Assembly: GCA_001051155.2 (NCBI GenBank)
Contig: JYIP02000006.1
Span: 3,534,001 to 3,598,000 of the forward strand
Source: Chrysoporthe austroafricana
Taxonomy: Eukaryota; Ascomycota; Sordariomycetes; Diaporthales; Cryphonectriaceae
Direction: 5' to 3'
DNA length: 64,000 nt
Below are positions 11,812 through 23,000 of the stretch, in pieces. The position numbers and the translations under genes were made by a program. Positions within the stretch are counted from its first letter, which is position 1, and the number at the start of each line of letters is the position of its first letter. The notes below the pieces were generated by a model, which worked only from the letters and a program-made list of their open reading frames with translations, made no database searches and was not told the DNA's origin.

Positions 11812-13191
11812 ATGGTTCAATCCGGCACGCTTCGGCTTGCACTCGCGTTTGCGACAACTGGCTACGCTGCCACTAGTTTCGATCCCTCTTCGTACGCAGC
11901 AGAAGATGTCATCACGGTTGACGTAGCCATTATTGGAGGCGGCGCGACAGGTACTTATGCCGGCGTATCGCTGTCTAATATGGGGAATAGCGTCATAGTC
12001 GTGGAAAAGCAAGGCGTACTAGGAGGCCATACCAACACATACGTTGATCCTGCAACGGGCATAGCCGTCGACTACGGCGTGCAACGATATCAGAACTTCG
12101 ACATCGCACTCGATTATTTTAAGCTCTTGAATGTGACGCCGTCGGACAATTCCCTCGCTTCGGCTTATAACACCACCGTCTATGCAAATTTTGCGTCGAA
12201 CGAAGTGCTAGACTTCACACCAGGCACCAATTTCACAGCTTGGCTCGAGCAATGCGACAAGTACCCATGGATGCAATACACGAGTGACGTGGCTGATCCT
12301 GTCCCGGAGGACTTGTACTTGTCAATGGGGGACTTTGTCACCAAGTACGATCTTGGTGATATTGTTTACGAGCTTTTTGGGATCTGGGGCTCGCCATTAT
12401 TGAACACGCCGTCCTTCGGGGTCTTAGTAGATGCAGGTCTGGCCGAACTGACATCGACTTCAACATACTATATCGTTGGTGGGAACAGCAAGATCTACGA
12501 GTCAGCTCTCAACGTGCTGGGTTCGAGCGTACTGTTGAACTCGACCGTCACAGCAACTCAGCGCGGCAATACCACGGATGAAATCACCTCCCTGGTGGTC
12601 TCAACTCCAACAGGTCTCAAGTTGATCCGGGCCTCGCGTCTACTTATTACGATCCCGACGACCGAAAGCAACATGACTCCCTTCGCCCCTGATACTACTG
12701 AAGAGAAAGTCTTCGTAGACTTTGATGTCAGTGGTTACTATACAGGTCTCGTGCGCTTTGCGGAGGCTGTATTCCCTGCAGAAACAGCATACGAGAATGC
12801 CGATCCTGATGCCGAATACTATCTACCGCAGCCACCGGCTCTCATAAGCTTTGCGCCCACCCTGGTTGACAATCTGTACACTTGGAGGGCCTACTCAACA
12901 AACGTGCTGTCGGACAGTGAAGCCAAGACCGAGACCCTCGACCTCATCAACAAATTTGTCACGGGTATCACTGGGAAAACTGTCGACATCGAGTTCGTGG
13001 CCTTCAATAGCCACTCGCCCTTCCGGCCAAGTCTACCATCAGAGGCCATCAAGGACGGTTACTGGGACAAGATGTACGCTTTGCAAGGCTACCGCAACAC
13101 ATGGTATACCGGGGCTCAATTTCTGCCTGGCTCAAGCCAGCTGTGGAACTACACGGCAACTCTGTTCCCGGACATCGTCGCGAATTTGTAA
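11812..13191 (+). CDS. Secreted FAD-dependent oxidoreductase (flavin amine-oxidase / beta-cyclopiazonate dehydrogenase-like)
   Basis: A single-exon gene of 459 residues. The first ~20 residues form a hydrophobic signal peptide with an alanine-rich cleavage region. A Rossmann FAD-binding motif follows (VDVAIIGGGATG, residues 36-47), then the family segment VEKQGVLGGHTNTY. Several N-glycosylation sequons (NTT, NFT, NST) agree with passage through the secretory pathway. The family contains flavin oxidases and dehydrogenases such as beta-cyclopiazonate dehydrogenase. The reaction here is unknown; oxidation or dehydrogenation of the cluster product, possibly in a vesicle or outside the cell, is inferred from position. 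It lies between the P450 (divergent) and the FAD monooxygenase (convergent). No berberine-bridge-type covalent-FAD motif was seen, unlike the FAD oxidases of azaphilone clusters. Confidence 0.85.
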   Translation: MVQSGTLRLALAFATTGYAATSFDPSSYAAEDVITVDVAIIGGGATGTYAGVSLSNMGNSVIVVEKQGVLGGHTNTYVDPATGIAVDYGVQRYQNFDIALDYFKLLNVTPSDNSLASAYNTTVYANFASNEVLDFTPGTNFTAWLEQCDKYPWMQYTSDVADPVPEDLYLSMGDFVTKYDLGDIVYELFGIWGSPLLNTPSFGVLVDAGLAELTSTSTYYIVGGNSKIYESALNVLGSSVLLNSTVTATQRGNTTDEITSLVVSTPTGLKLIRASRLLITIPTTESNMTPFAPDTTEEKVFVDFDVSGYYTGLVRFAEAVFPAETAYENADPDAEYYLPQPPALISFAPTLVDNLYTWRAYSTNVLSDSEAKTETLDLINKFVTGITGKTVDIEFVAFNSHSPFRPSLPSEAIKDGYWDKMYALQGYRNTWYTGAQFLPGSSQLWNYTATLFPDIVANL

Positions 13192-13745
13192 GGAGGCAAA
13201 TTGTTCCGACATTGCGGTGATACAAGAACACATTTGGCGCAAGCCGAGAATTAGCTAGTGACACTTGCTTTCTATGTAGGTATATGAATTGTATTTAGCT
13301 TGAATTCAACACTTGAATTTTGAATCACTCAACCACTCAGGAACATCCTATATTCATATTACGCACTCAATGTTAACGTCTTTCTTGTCGACTCCCTTTC
13401 TTGAAGGCCTTGATCCCCTTTGTGACCGGAAAGCAGGTATAATAACGTGTGCAGTAATTAGTAGAAACGGTTTGTAACACAATTTCATCTTCTATTCATC
13501 ATTTCCAAACCACCTAGACTTTTTCATCTTCATTTCATTTTTTTTATCAAAGAAAATAGAACATTTGCCGAAGACAGTCTTCAAGATTTTCGAATCTTGA
13601 AAGCCAATTGGCTTGTTTCTGTACTACTGTTGGCTGGAGGGGAAATTCTGGCCTGCAGATGCGTTATAGGGAAATGTGTTCATTCTCAATGTGACCCGTC
13701 AGACCACTCAAAGTATCCTTCCGATCAGCAGATAAAGATTCGGAA
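13192..13745. other. Intergenic 3' space
   Basis: This AT-rich space holds the two convergent 3' ends of the FAD oxidoreductase and the FAD monooxygenase. It contains T-rich stretches near 13540 and no supported gene. Confidence 0.5.
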
Positions 13746-15297
13746 TTACTGCTCGGCTTTCAGCAATTTCCTATACTCAGCTCTTGCATCCTCCACCATT
13801 TGGCCTTCGTCGTAATGCCAAATTTTGTGCGAGCGCCATCTGAGCTCAGCTAGACATTTGTCCCAATCGGTCATGGTTGGCGGATACCGCCACTCGAGGA
13901 GTTGACCGATCACACGACTGCTATTACAGATGAAATGAGCGCGCTCAATGCGAATGTTTGTGTAGGCCTGAAGAGCTGCTCGGACTGCCGCTGGCCTACT
14001 GACGCCTAGGCCCGCACCCACGCCAACTCCCTTTTCCACGTCGGCCAACAAGTCCGCGAGCACGAGACAGTCTTCGATTCCCGTGCCCGCGCCAGCACCG
14101 TGGTGCGGGCTCATGGCATGTGCCGCGTCACCAGCGATCGCGATACGGCCCTTGGAAAAGGTTGGGGACGGGTTTTCCACGCTGTCGAAGATACCCCATT
14201 TGACAAGTCCAGCCTCTCCTGTATACTCTACCACCTTTTGTATCAAGCGGCGAATGGGGGCGCGGTGGTGTTCAAAGGCTTTGATGACTGTGTCAGCGTC
14301 GGCCGGCGCAGTAAGGCTGTCCTTGTCGGGCCACTCGCCCGGGTCCAATACGAAAGCTACCACGTTGATCATTTTGCCCAGACCGATGGGCACGCTGCCG
14401 ATGTAGCTGTCTTGCCCCATGTGCATGTGCCTGTTGCGCGCCTTATACTCTCCCAATGCCTCAACGGCAAGTTCCATGGGTAGGGCGCACCGCACGGCGT
14501 ACTGGTGATTGTACGACGGCTCTGCGGCAGGATGATCGCCCAGCATCAGCTTTCGGACGCGTGACTTGATGCCATCGCAGCCAACAACTATTCTTCGTTA
14601 GCAAACCACGGATTGTGGATTACGGTAGGCTTGGTCATAGGAACATACCGACATCTGCTTCAGCAGTGCTTCCATCCCTAAACTTGAGAAGCGTCTTCTT
14701 ATCATCTCCCTGGTCCACGACAGTGTCTATGCTCTTGCTGAAGACAACAACGTCCTTAGGGATCAGTTTGAGCAGTTCTTCCAGAAAATGAGCGCGAACA
14801 CATCCTTCAAACCCTCGGTACCCTGTGTAGAGCTGAAAGCGGAGAGGCTCCTCGTCACCTTCGTCGCCCTCATGGTTGTAAGCATCCACGTATTTGAGCC
14901 AATCATTTGGGTCATTTGGGTCGCCATTCGCAGTGGCAACCTTTCGTTCGGCCTCCAGAGCTCCGGGATGCAACAGAGCAAGGGCTTCCTTGGTATCTAA
15001 ATATAATCAGTGTTGACTCTCTACTCTCAGACGCGCCAACGAACTAGAGAAGCCTTACTAGGCTACCATGTTATGTTAGCTTGTCCATATCTTCGTCTAA
15101 GAAATATCGGAATTCAGAACGGGGAGGCTCACAGTAAAGCCTATGCCAGCCCCAATGGGGCGGAAAGACGATGTTTTCTCATATACTTTGACCTGGATGT
15201 TACGATGCACAAGACCGGCTGCCAGGGCCAGGCCAATGATGCCACCGCCGACGATGGCGACCTCGAGGGGTTCTTCGTTTTGGACTACGCCTGGCAT
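13746..15297 (-). CDS. FAD-dependent monooxygenase, salicylate-hydroxylase type (azaphilone/asperfuranone hydroxylase-like)
   Basis: Three exons on the minus strand: about 15297-15133, 14988-14649 and 14587-13746, about 448 residues. The N-terminal FAD fold has VAIVGGGIIG, the middle has DVVVGCDGIKSR, and the second FAD/ribityl motif is GDAAHAMSPHHGAGAG. This is the class A flavoprotein group that includes salicylate hydroxylase, TropB, AfoD and AzaH, which hydroxylate and dearomatise phenolic aldehydes using NADPH and O2. In a cluster with a reductive-release PKS it is the best candidate for the ring-dearomatising step. The first junction is uncertain: a phase-0 GTGAGC donor needs the acceptor ACCAAG, while a GC-AG intron (15128-14997) would restore the conserved GFTxNT segment and give 452 residues. 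An in-frame ATG at 15366 would add 23 residues. It shares a 460-bp divergent promoter with the acyltransferase. Confidence 0.88.
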
Positions 15298-15761
15298 ATT
15301 TGATTCAGTCGTAAGTTGAAGCGATGGGTGGAATAGCTGTGTTGTGCAATCGTGTTCCTCGTTCACCCCGTCGTTGTGCGCTGCACGTATATATCATCAA
15401 TCAGGACTGTCAGCCAAACCTTGGAGTAAGGGATATCAGACCACAAATTGGCATGGCTTGACCATGACATGTGAATCAGGCAACACGACATTGGGATTTA
15501 TGACAAGATGGGAAATACTCAGAAAGGTCGGCATGCAATTCCTGTGTCTCACATCCGGAGTATTTGTCATCCCGAGTTCGCATACACAGCTCCGGCGCTC
15601 TGTCCTCCTACCGCTCGGCAAAGGCCGTAAGATTTATGGAGCCAAGCTGAGAAGAATCTACATATAGAGATAGTGCGATCGTACGATGTGATGGTCTTCC
15701 AGTGTGTGACATGTTGATTGTTTCTTATCACGGTCCCAACTCGAAGCACACCTGCTCCATC
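15298..15761. promoter_or_regulatory. Divergent promoter region, FAD monooxygenase / acyltransferase
   Basis: This 464-bp space holds both promoters, which makes co-regulation of hydroxylation and acylation plausible. No clear operator repeat was found in it. Confidence 0.4.
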
Positions 15762-17144
15762 ATGGCTGACTACTCGGACTTCTCTCGCTACCAAGACATC
15801 TTTGGGCAGCTACGCCTATTGAAGAGTTACACGCATTTCTTGCTATGCTTCAAGCTCCCGGAGGGCGCGACTCCGGAATCAGTTGCTCAAGAGCTCAACT
15901 CGGCGGTCCTGAAAGTCACGAAGACGTTCCCATGGATGACGGGAAAGGTCGTCAACGAGGGCAGCGGGCCTGGCAATTCGGGACTGTTCAAGATTGAACA
16001 CTGCCCACGTTGGGAGCACCCGAACAGCATTCTACGCGTCAAAGACTGTTCGAAGGAATGCGCATCTTTTGATGAAATCGTGGCCGCCAAAGGCCCTATC
16101 GACATGTTCGACCCGGACGTGCTGACGCCGTGTGTGTCCTTTCCTCAGAGTTACCAGGAGACTGAGGACAACCCAGCAGCCGTGCTTGCACTTCAGGCAA
16201 ACTTCATTCGCGGCGGTCTTCTGCTCGATGTAGCTGCCCAACATAACATTATGCCTGGCAGCGGCATACTCCAGTTCTTGAAACTACTTTCTAAGACTTT
16301 GAATGGCGAGGAACTTACGCAACTGGAGATTGAGGAAGGCAACCGTGACCGCCGCAACATGATCCGTCTTCTCGATACCAATGAGCCATCCGTCGATCTG
16401 AGTCGTTATGACCGTCCCTCGCTGCTCAACATTGCTATTCCGGCTGTACCGGCGCCATACGGCCGCTGGTGCCAATTCCGCTTCTCAGCAAAAAGCCTCT
16501 CTGCACTCAAGAACACAGCTAGCGACGCGACGAAATTTGTGCCTCCTGTGACATTTGTATCATCGAATGATACCCTGACGGCCTTCTTCTGGAAGCGGCT
16601 GGTGGCAGTACGGCTCGCGCGCTCTCCCGAATCCGCCACCACTGCCTCAAAGTTCGTGCGGGCTGTCGATGTTCGCAGCACTATGGGTGTACCCGTAGAA
16701 TACATGGGACACATGGTCTACAACACGTTCTCGCGGCAAACGTTTGCCGAGATTGCCGAGCAACCACTTGCGACATTGGCCAGTCTTATGCGCAAGAACC
16801 TCGCGGAAGATATCAACGAATATGCTGTGCGAAGTTTTGTGACTCGGCTAGCCAATACTCCTGATAAGACGACGATTATGTACGGTGGTGATATGACACT
16901 GAACGACGTGGCCTTCACCTCGATCGCACAATCCGACCTCTACAACGTGTCATTTGGCAAGCTGGGCAAAATTTCGTTGTTGCGCCGGCCAAAGTTCATC
17001 CCCCGAGCCACGACAGCTATGATGCTCCCAAAGACTTTGGACGGTTTCACAGACTTCCTCGTTTGCTTGAATGATCAGGATTTGGCGGATTTGAAGGCGG
17101 ATGCTGATTGGAATACTTACGCCGAGCTGATCGACAAAGATTAA
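15762..17144 (+). CDS. Acyltransferase, trichothecene 3-O-acetyltransferase-like (BAHD superfamily), with altered active-site motifs
   Basis: One exon, 460 residues from the ATG at 15762 (context CATCATGG); an in-frame ATG at 15711 is possible. The N-terminal segment (YQDIFGQLRLLKSYTHFLLCFKL) and overall length match the fungal acyltransferases related to trichothecene 3-O-acetyltransferase, the group that acylates hydroxyls in azaphilone pathways using CoA or PKS-derived acyl groups. The BAHD HxxxD motif here reads QHNIMPGSG: the His is kept but the Asp is Pro. The second motif, normally DFGWG, reads SFGKLG. The catalytic base may therefore remain, but the structural Asp residues are missing. 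It could be a diverged active enzyme or have changed function. It is divergent from the FAD monooxygenase and convergent with the FSH hydrolase. Confidence 0.8.
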   Translation: MADYSDFSRYQDIFGQLRLLKSYTHFLLCFKLPEGATPESVAQELNSAVLKVTKTFPWMTGKVVNEGSGPGNSGLFKIEHCPRWEHPNSILRVKDCSKECASFDEIVAAKGPIDMFDPDVLTPCVSFPQSYQETEDNPAAVLALQANFIRGGLLLDVAAQHNIMPGSGILQFLKLLSKTLNGEELTQLEIEEGNRDRRNMIRLLDTNEPSVDLSRYDRPSLLNIAIPAVPAPYGRWCQFRFSAKSLSALKNTASDATKFVPPVTFVSSNDTLTAFFWKRLVAVRLARSPESATTASKFVRAVDVRSTMGVPVEYMGHMVYNTFSRQTFAEIAEQPLATLASLMRKNLAEDINEYAVRSFVTRLANTPDKTTIMYGGDMTLNDVAFTSIAQSDLYNVSFGKLGKISLLRRPKFIPRATTAMMLPKTLDGFTDFLVCLNDQDLADLKADADWNTYAELIDKD

Positions 17145-17390
17145 AGCAGCTAGAAATATATCAGTCTAGATTCATCAGAGTATAAATAAATAGTATCCAA
17201 AATTGATGAGACCTTCACATCCGCTAAAAAGTCCTCCCACTATTTGGCAATTTAATCTGTAAGACGCCGCGTCTTAACGTCATTGACCGATCAAGACCTG
17301 AGCCCAACACCGAGCTTCGTGATCCCGAAGTCTCTCCTCTAACCGAGGTTTCCATTCATGTAAAAGTAAACCCATTTGCTCCATTTTCCT

Positions 17391-18245
17391 CTAGAGACAT
17401 TTCCCATCTACTTCTAGAAAGTCCCATGGCTCCAACACACCAGTCTGTCTGGCGAGACTCATAATTTCGCCAGCAACTGCAGCCACATCGCGCGTCTTAA
17501 TTGGCACGCGGTGATCTCCATCCCACTCCACCAACCTCGTGGTGGCCCTGTCGCAATATCTCTCATACAGCCTTCGATGGTACTCGATGCCAGGATCTCG
17601 CAGGCCATGTACATGTAATGTCGGAATGTATAATATATGTTCCCCTTTTTCGTTAACATCGCTGTAGCCACTGTCCACGCCGCTCATGGCCGCCGTATCG
17701 GGCAGACTGGAACGAGCGATGAGCTCAGGGTCCATAGCCACAAGCGGCCCTCTTCCTGCAAGCAGCACCCCAAAACGAAAATTCATAGCGGTCGTTCCCC
17801 TTGCCAGTGGTATCTCATGACCTTTTTTGCTTCTCATCATTCGCACTTGCTGCCGGTATAACATGGATGCTGCCATCTTGGCTCCCTGACTGAAGCCAAG
17901 TAGAGCAACCCACTCTCCAGTAGCTCCGATGGCGTCGTCTTGGTCAATAGCCAGCTGGATGGCTTTTTCGATGGCTGTGGTAGAAGTAGCCGCGTCGATT
18001 TCAGGATGGTCGTTGGTCCATCGCAGCCAGCGACGAAAAGGACCCCAGCCAGTGTAGACAGATAGAACGCAAGGTCCGGCTTGGGAGATAAATGGCGCAT
18101 CAACGAAAACAAAGCGAAAGTGCGTGTGTAGAATAGCTGTTATCGATCGGCATTGTGCGCGAAAGACGCGAGCATTTGAACCGCCTCCATGCAGACAGAG
18201 GATGCGTGGGAGCGTAAGTTGCTCTGAATCATTCAAGACCGCCAT
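17391..18245 (-). CDS. FSH1-family serine hydrolase (CitA/AfoC-like)
   Basis: One exon, 284 residues. It is an alpha/beta hydrolase of the fungal FSH1 type: N-terminal RILCLHGGGSN (oxyanion region), nucleophile elbow GFSQG with Ser119, Asp217 in HGLRDPG and His245 in GDHRVP, so the triad is complete. Members in clusters with reductive-release non-reducing PKSs, such as CitA (citrinin) and AfoC (asperfuranone), act in trans on the PKS-bound or released aldehyde and raise product titre. It is divergent from the non-reducing PKS across a 1.77-kb promoter, which fits that partnership. There is no signal peptide, so it should be cytosolic, where the PKS works. Confidence 0.9.
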   Translation of the reverse strand: MAVLNDSEQLTLPRILCLHGGGSNARVFRAQCRSITAILHTHFRFVFVDAPFISQAGPCVLSVYTGWGPFRRWLRWTNDHPEIDAATSTTAIEKAIQLAIDQDDAIGATGEWVALLGFSQGAKMAASMLYRQQVRMMRSKKGHEIPLARGTTAMNFRFGVLLAGRGPLVAMDPELIARSSLPDTAAMSGVDSGYSDVNEKGEHILYIPTLHVHGLRDPGIEYHRRLYERYCDRATTRLVEWDGDHRVPIKTRDVAAVAGEIMSLARQTGVLEPWDFLEVDGKCL

Positions 18246-20014
18246 GATATTGGCGCTTGAATTCTCACCACTATGGGGATCAGAATTGTTGAATCTCCTA
18301 CGTGATATCCTTGGAAAAAGGGACGCGAGAGTCTGCGGGGTCTACGGAAACTTCGAGGAAGCACGTTCTATCTAGTGTCATAAGGCTACAAGCGACTTAG
18401 AAGCGCCAAGCCCCTACGAGTAGCAGCCTTGGGTTCCGTAATCCATCAACCTCCTTCTGTGATTGCTAGATTCTCAACAGTTTCGTAAAGCTCACCCGGG
18501 GACCAACATTACAATTCAATAACGGTCATCCCGAGGTCCTTCTCGGCTTAGTCCAGTCAATGAACAACTGGTGAGCTCCTTCAGGGTTCCAGACCTGTAC
18601 CAATACCCTCAGAATCCGAGCGTGCGGTGTCTTTCGCGATCCTTCCACTAATTGATTACCGAGATCCTACAACTTCGCAGAATGGACTAAGAGCATAATC
18701 AATCACAGGCACAGATAACGAGATACGAGCCTGGCAGCCTACCTAACAAGTCACAAGCCACGCACCAGTCGGAGTAATACGGCGGTTGCAGCTGTTACAG
18801 GCGCTCATGAGCTGGTTCCAGATACTAGTCAGCTGCGATCGCGTGCTTTCAGCCAAACAGCTGTAAATATCCATTTCTCAGCCTCCTATCTAGTGAACCG
18901 GGTAGGTGACACGTCTAAGATCTCAAGCCCGGGTAGGATCAAAGAAAATCTGTGTAGGCTCAGCAGACTTCTACTCACTCAAAACAACGACTTAATCCCC
19001 GATATGTCTGTATCATCGAGACTTGTGGCCACTGATAGGAAAAGAACAGATACGAAGATTTTGAATGCATGGATGGAGTTGGTGATTACTGGTGTGGGAA
19101 GAAGTCAAGGAGTTATTGTTTTGCCGAGCATAGCGGGTCGCCGGTAGACACGTTGTCAGCTATTTGCAACGTACAACTTGCCACCCAGCACAGCCTCAAG
19201 GTGACTAACAACAAGTCATCGGAGTTTCAGCCTCAGTAAATTGCAATCTTTAGACCGTTGCTTGCTTTGAGAGCCGACCATGCCGGTAGCCTCAAGGCAA
19301 GTCCCCGTATTAATCCTGACGGCTGTTGCAGGTCTTCGGAGCTCGGACACAGTATAGCCTGATAGGATTTAGTATCGTTGCGATTGTCCGGCGCATGCTG
19401 CGAGCCTGATGGGTCGGAAGCGCCTGAAGCCGGCAGACGAGTCGGCCAGCTAAGCATGGTTCGCTCGGTGTGATACGCAGTCACTAATGTCACAGCCGGA
19501 TCTCATCAGCTCTGAGGGATTGAGTGTCTGGATGACTTCCATAGGCGAATATTCGGTTGATGAAAGATGGGGCAGAGGGAAGAGTGCGATAACAGTTAAC
19601 AACCCTGGCCTAAAACTCCGATCTCCAGCATACTCCGCCTCGACGAACGCAGCCAAAGTCAGCGTCGGCTTTTCAGTTGTAGTCCAGAACAAGAGTCACA
19701 AATTTCAATAGCCATTGTGAGACTGAGGATGACCAATGAGCCCTGCGAAAGGCTGAGACTTCTATCTAGACTCTCGTAATCGTGGTGCTATGTCCGCACA
19801 GCAAACCCGAGACTAGATCTAGGTACACAGAGCCGTCTACAGCAACAATTGCGGGTTGACAGGCTTCCTCGTATAACTCTAAGCTCGAACTACTTTGCCC
19901 TCATGGTAGTGTTCGTAGAGACAACTCGTATCCTTTTAGACATACGACACTGGACCTTTGGAGTGTGAGTGAGTGTTTTCAACAGCTGCTTCAATCCGTC
20001 ACGTCCCCGCAGCT
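18246..20014. promoter_or_regulatory. Divergent promoter region, FSH hydrolase / non-reducing PKS
   Basis: This 1.77-kb space has no convincing coding frame. It is long for a promoter and carries the presumed control region of the NR-PKS. No repeated operator was recognised in it. Confidence 0.45.
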
Positions 20015-23000
20015 ATGGTCACTACGTCGCCTCAACGCGAGAGGATGGGTACAAACTCAGTGTTGATCTTCGGATCACAAGCGCTGGAATTTACTCAAGA
20101 CACAGCAGACCAGCTGCGATCTGCCGTCCTCTCACGCCCAGCCCTACACTGGGTGCCCGACATACTCACCGATCTACGGCACCAGTGGGACACCATCGCA
20201 AAGTCTATTCCCCAGCTTCATGGCTATGCCGGCGGAGACCTCCTCGATGGCCTTGGCGAGTGGTTGCGAACAGGCGTATTTCTACAGGGCTCAGACGCCT
20301 TTCCGCTCCCCAACATCTTGTTGACACCGCTAGTTGTGATCACTCATCTAGCGCAGTATTGGGCCTTCAAGGAACGCACTGCTCCAAACCAACACAGGAG
20401 CGAAACCCTGGGCTTGTGCACTGGAATCTTGAGCGCAGCTGCCGTCTCAAGCGCTGCAAACGATGCCCAACTCCAAAGGTTCGGCGCGGTGGCTGTGCGC
20501 CTAGCAATGGTCATCGGTGCGCTTGTCGACACCCAAGATATTGATGGTGAGGGGCAGAGTAAATGGAGTGCGTTTTCGGTGGCATGGACCTCTGCCGATT
20601 TGGACAATACACTTGAGACAGTGTTGCCAGACTATCCCGAGGTAAGACGAAGCTTCATCGCATTGCTTAATGATAGAGCAAAAGAAACCCGGGCAAAAGA
20701 ATCAATGAGAGCTATTGAAACGAGACTGACCTCGATGTACCATTTCTAGGCATACGCATCTGTCCTCGCAGATGAGCGACGGTCCACAATAACCTGCCGC
20801 AAGAGCGATAAATCAGCTCTGCAAGAGTGCCTGAAGAGCCTCGGCCTGGTCACAACCGACCTGAGCCTACGCGGCAGCTTCCATAGCGCGCAGAATGCCG
20901 GCATGGCGGAGGCCCTGATCCGCTTCGCCGACAAGCACCCGGCCTTCCAGTTCCCCGACGCCACCGAGTTGGTGCTGCCAACGCGGCTCGACTCGGAAGG
21001 TAACCATGTCACGGCCGGCTTGCTCCACCAGAAAGTGGTGCGCTCAATGCTGACGGAGCAAGCCAACTGGCAGCCGGCCTTCAAGCGCTTGCAGACGCCC
21101 AAATTTGCTGTGTCTTTTGGTCTGGAACGCTGCGTGCCGGGCTGGCTATCACGCAAGCTCGGCGCTCGTCTCGTGCAGATCACCAGCTTGGACGAGGCAG
21201 CGGAGGCGGAGCGGCTGGCCCATGTGCTGTCTTCGGAGGTCGATCAAGAGGCTGTTGCTGTGGTAGGAATGTCCTGTTTGCTTCCCGGAGCGCCCGACCT
21301 CGAGGGCTTCTGGGATGTGTTGTGCGCTGGCAAGTCGCAGCACAAAGAGGCACCATCCAACCGCTTCTTCTTCGAGACGGCATGGCGCGAGGCAGACCCG
21401 GAGCGCAAGTGGTACGGTAATTTTATCGACGATTATGATACATTCGACCACAAGTTTTTCAAGAAAAGCCCGCGCGAAATGGCCTCGACGGACCCACAGC
21501 ACCGCTTGATACTGCAGGCCGCCTACCAGGCCATGGAGCAATCAGGGTACTTCAACAATCCCACTGAGGATAAACACATCGGCTGTTATGTCGGTGTTGG
21601 ACTTGTCGATTATGAGAACAATATTGCGTGCCATCCTGCTGGTGCTTTCGCCGCCACAGGGAACTTGAAGTCCTTTGCGGCCGGAAAGATCAGTCATTAT
21701 TTCGGCTGGACAGGGCCGGGCCTGACGATCGACACAGCTTGTTCCTCGTCAGCCGTCGCCGTCCATACAGCATGCCGAGCGATTCTGTCGGGCGAGTGCT
21801 CGGGTGCACTGGCGGGCGGTGTGAACGTAATGACGAGCCCGGAGTGGTTCCAGAATCTGGCGGGGGCGTCCTTTCTGAGCACGACGGGACAGTGCAAGCC
21901 CTTCGATATTGACGCCGATGGATACTGTCGAGCCGAAGCTGTTGGAGCTGTCTACCTCAAGAAGCTCTCGACAGCAATCGCGGACGGTAACCAGATTCTT
22001 GGTATTGTCGCATCGTCTGGCGTCTACCAGAACGAGAACTGCACCGCTATCACCGTCCCCAACGCACCGTCACTATCTGGGCTCTTCCGAGACGTGATTC
22101 GCCGCGCCGGACTTGAGCCAAAACAAGTGTCTGTTGTCGAGGCACACGGTACTGGTACCCCGGTTGGCGACCCAGCTGAGTACGATAGTGTACGTCGCGT
22201 GTTTGGTGGTTCCAACCGTCCCGGAGGCAGCGCACTCGCCCTGAGCTCTGTGAAGGGCTTGCTTGGCCACTCCGAGTCCGCGTCCGGCATCGTCGCCCTG
22301 CTCAAGGTTCTGCTCATGATCATCAAGGGAGCTATTCCTCCACAGGCTTCCTTCAAGACCATCAACCCAGCAATACACGCTACACCGGCAGACAATATCG
22401 AGATTCCTACCAGTGTGAAGCCCTGGGATGCCGAATACCGAGCTGCGCTCATCAACAATTACGGCGCTTCAGGCTCTAATGCTTCGCTGGTTATCACACA
22501 GGGTCCACGAGCAGGAGCCGCCGACCGCGCTGTGGCCTCCACACTCAAAAATGTCAAATATCCGTTCTGGCTCACCGGGCTCGACGAGCGTAGCCTTCGG
22601 GCGTACGCCACGCGACTATTGAGCCTCCTCGCCTCCCATAAGGGAGCCAGCACCGCACCCACTCTTGCAGATCTGTCCTTCCAGGTGTCTCGCCAGTCAA
22701 ATCGAAACCTTCCGCAGTCCTTCATTTTTAGCAGCAGCTCTGTAGAGGACTTTGAAGCGACATTAACCGCTTTTGTTAAAGGGGACAAGACGCTCACCCC
22801 CGCTCCCCGTCGTCACGATTCGCGGCCCATCGTCCTGTGTTTTGGTGGCCAGATTTCCACTTTTGTCGGCCTAGACCGCGATGTTTATGATTCCATCAAA
22901 GTGCTGCGCAAGCACCTTAACGAGGTCAATGACATCTGTGTATCCCTAGGACTTGAAAGCATCTACCCGAATATTTTCCAGAAGACGCCTATCAGCGACA

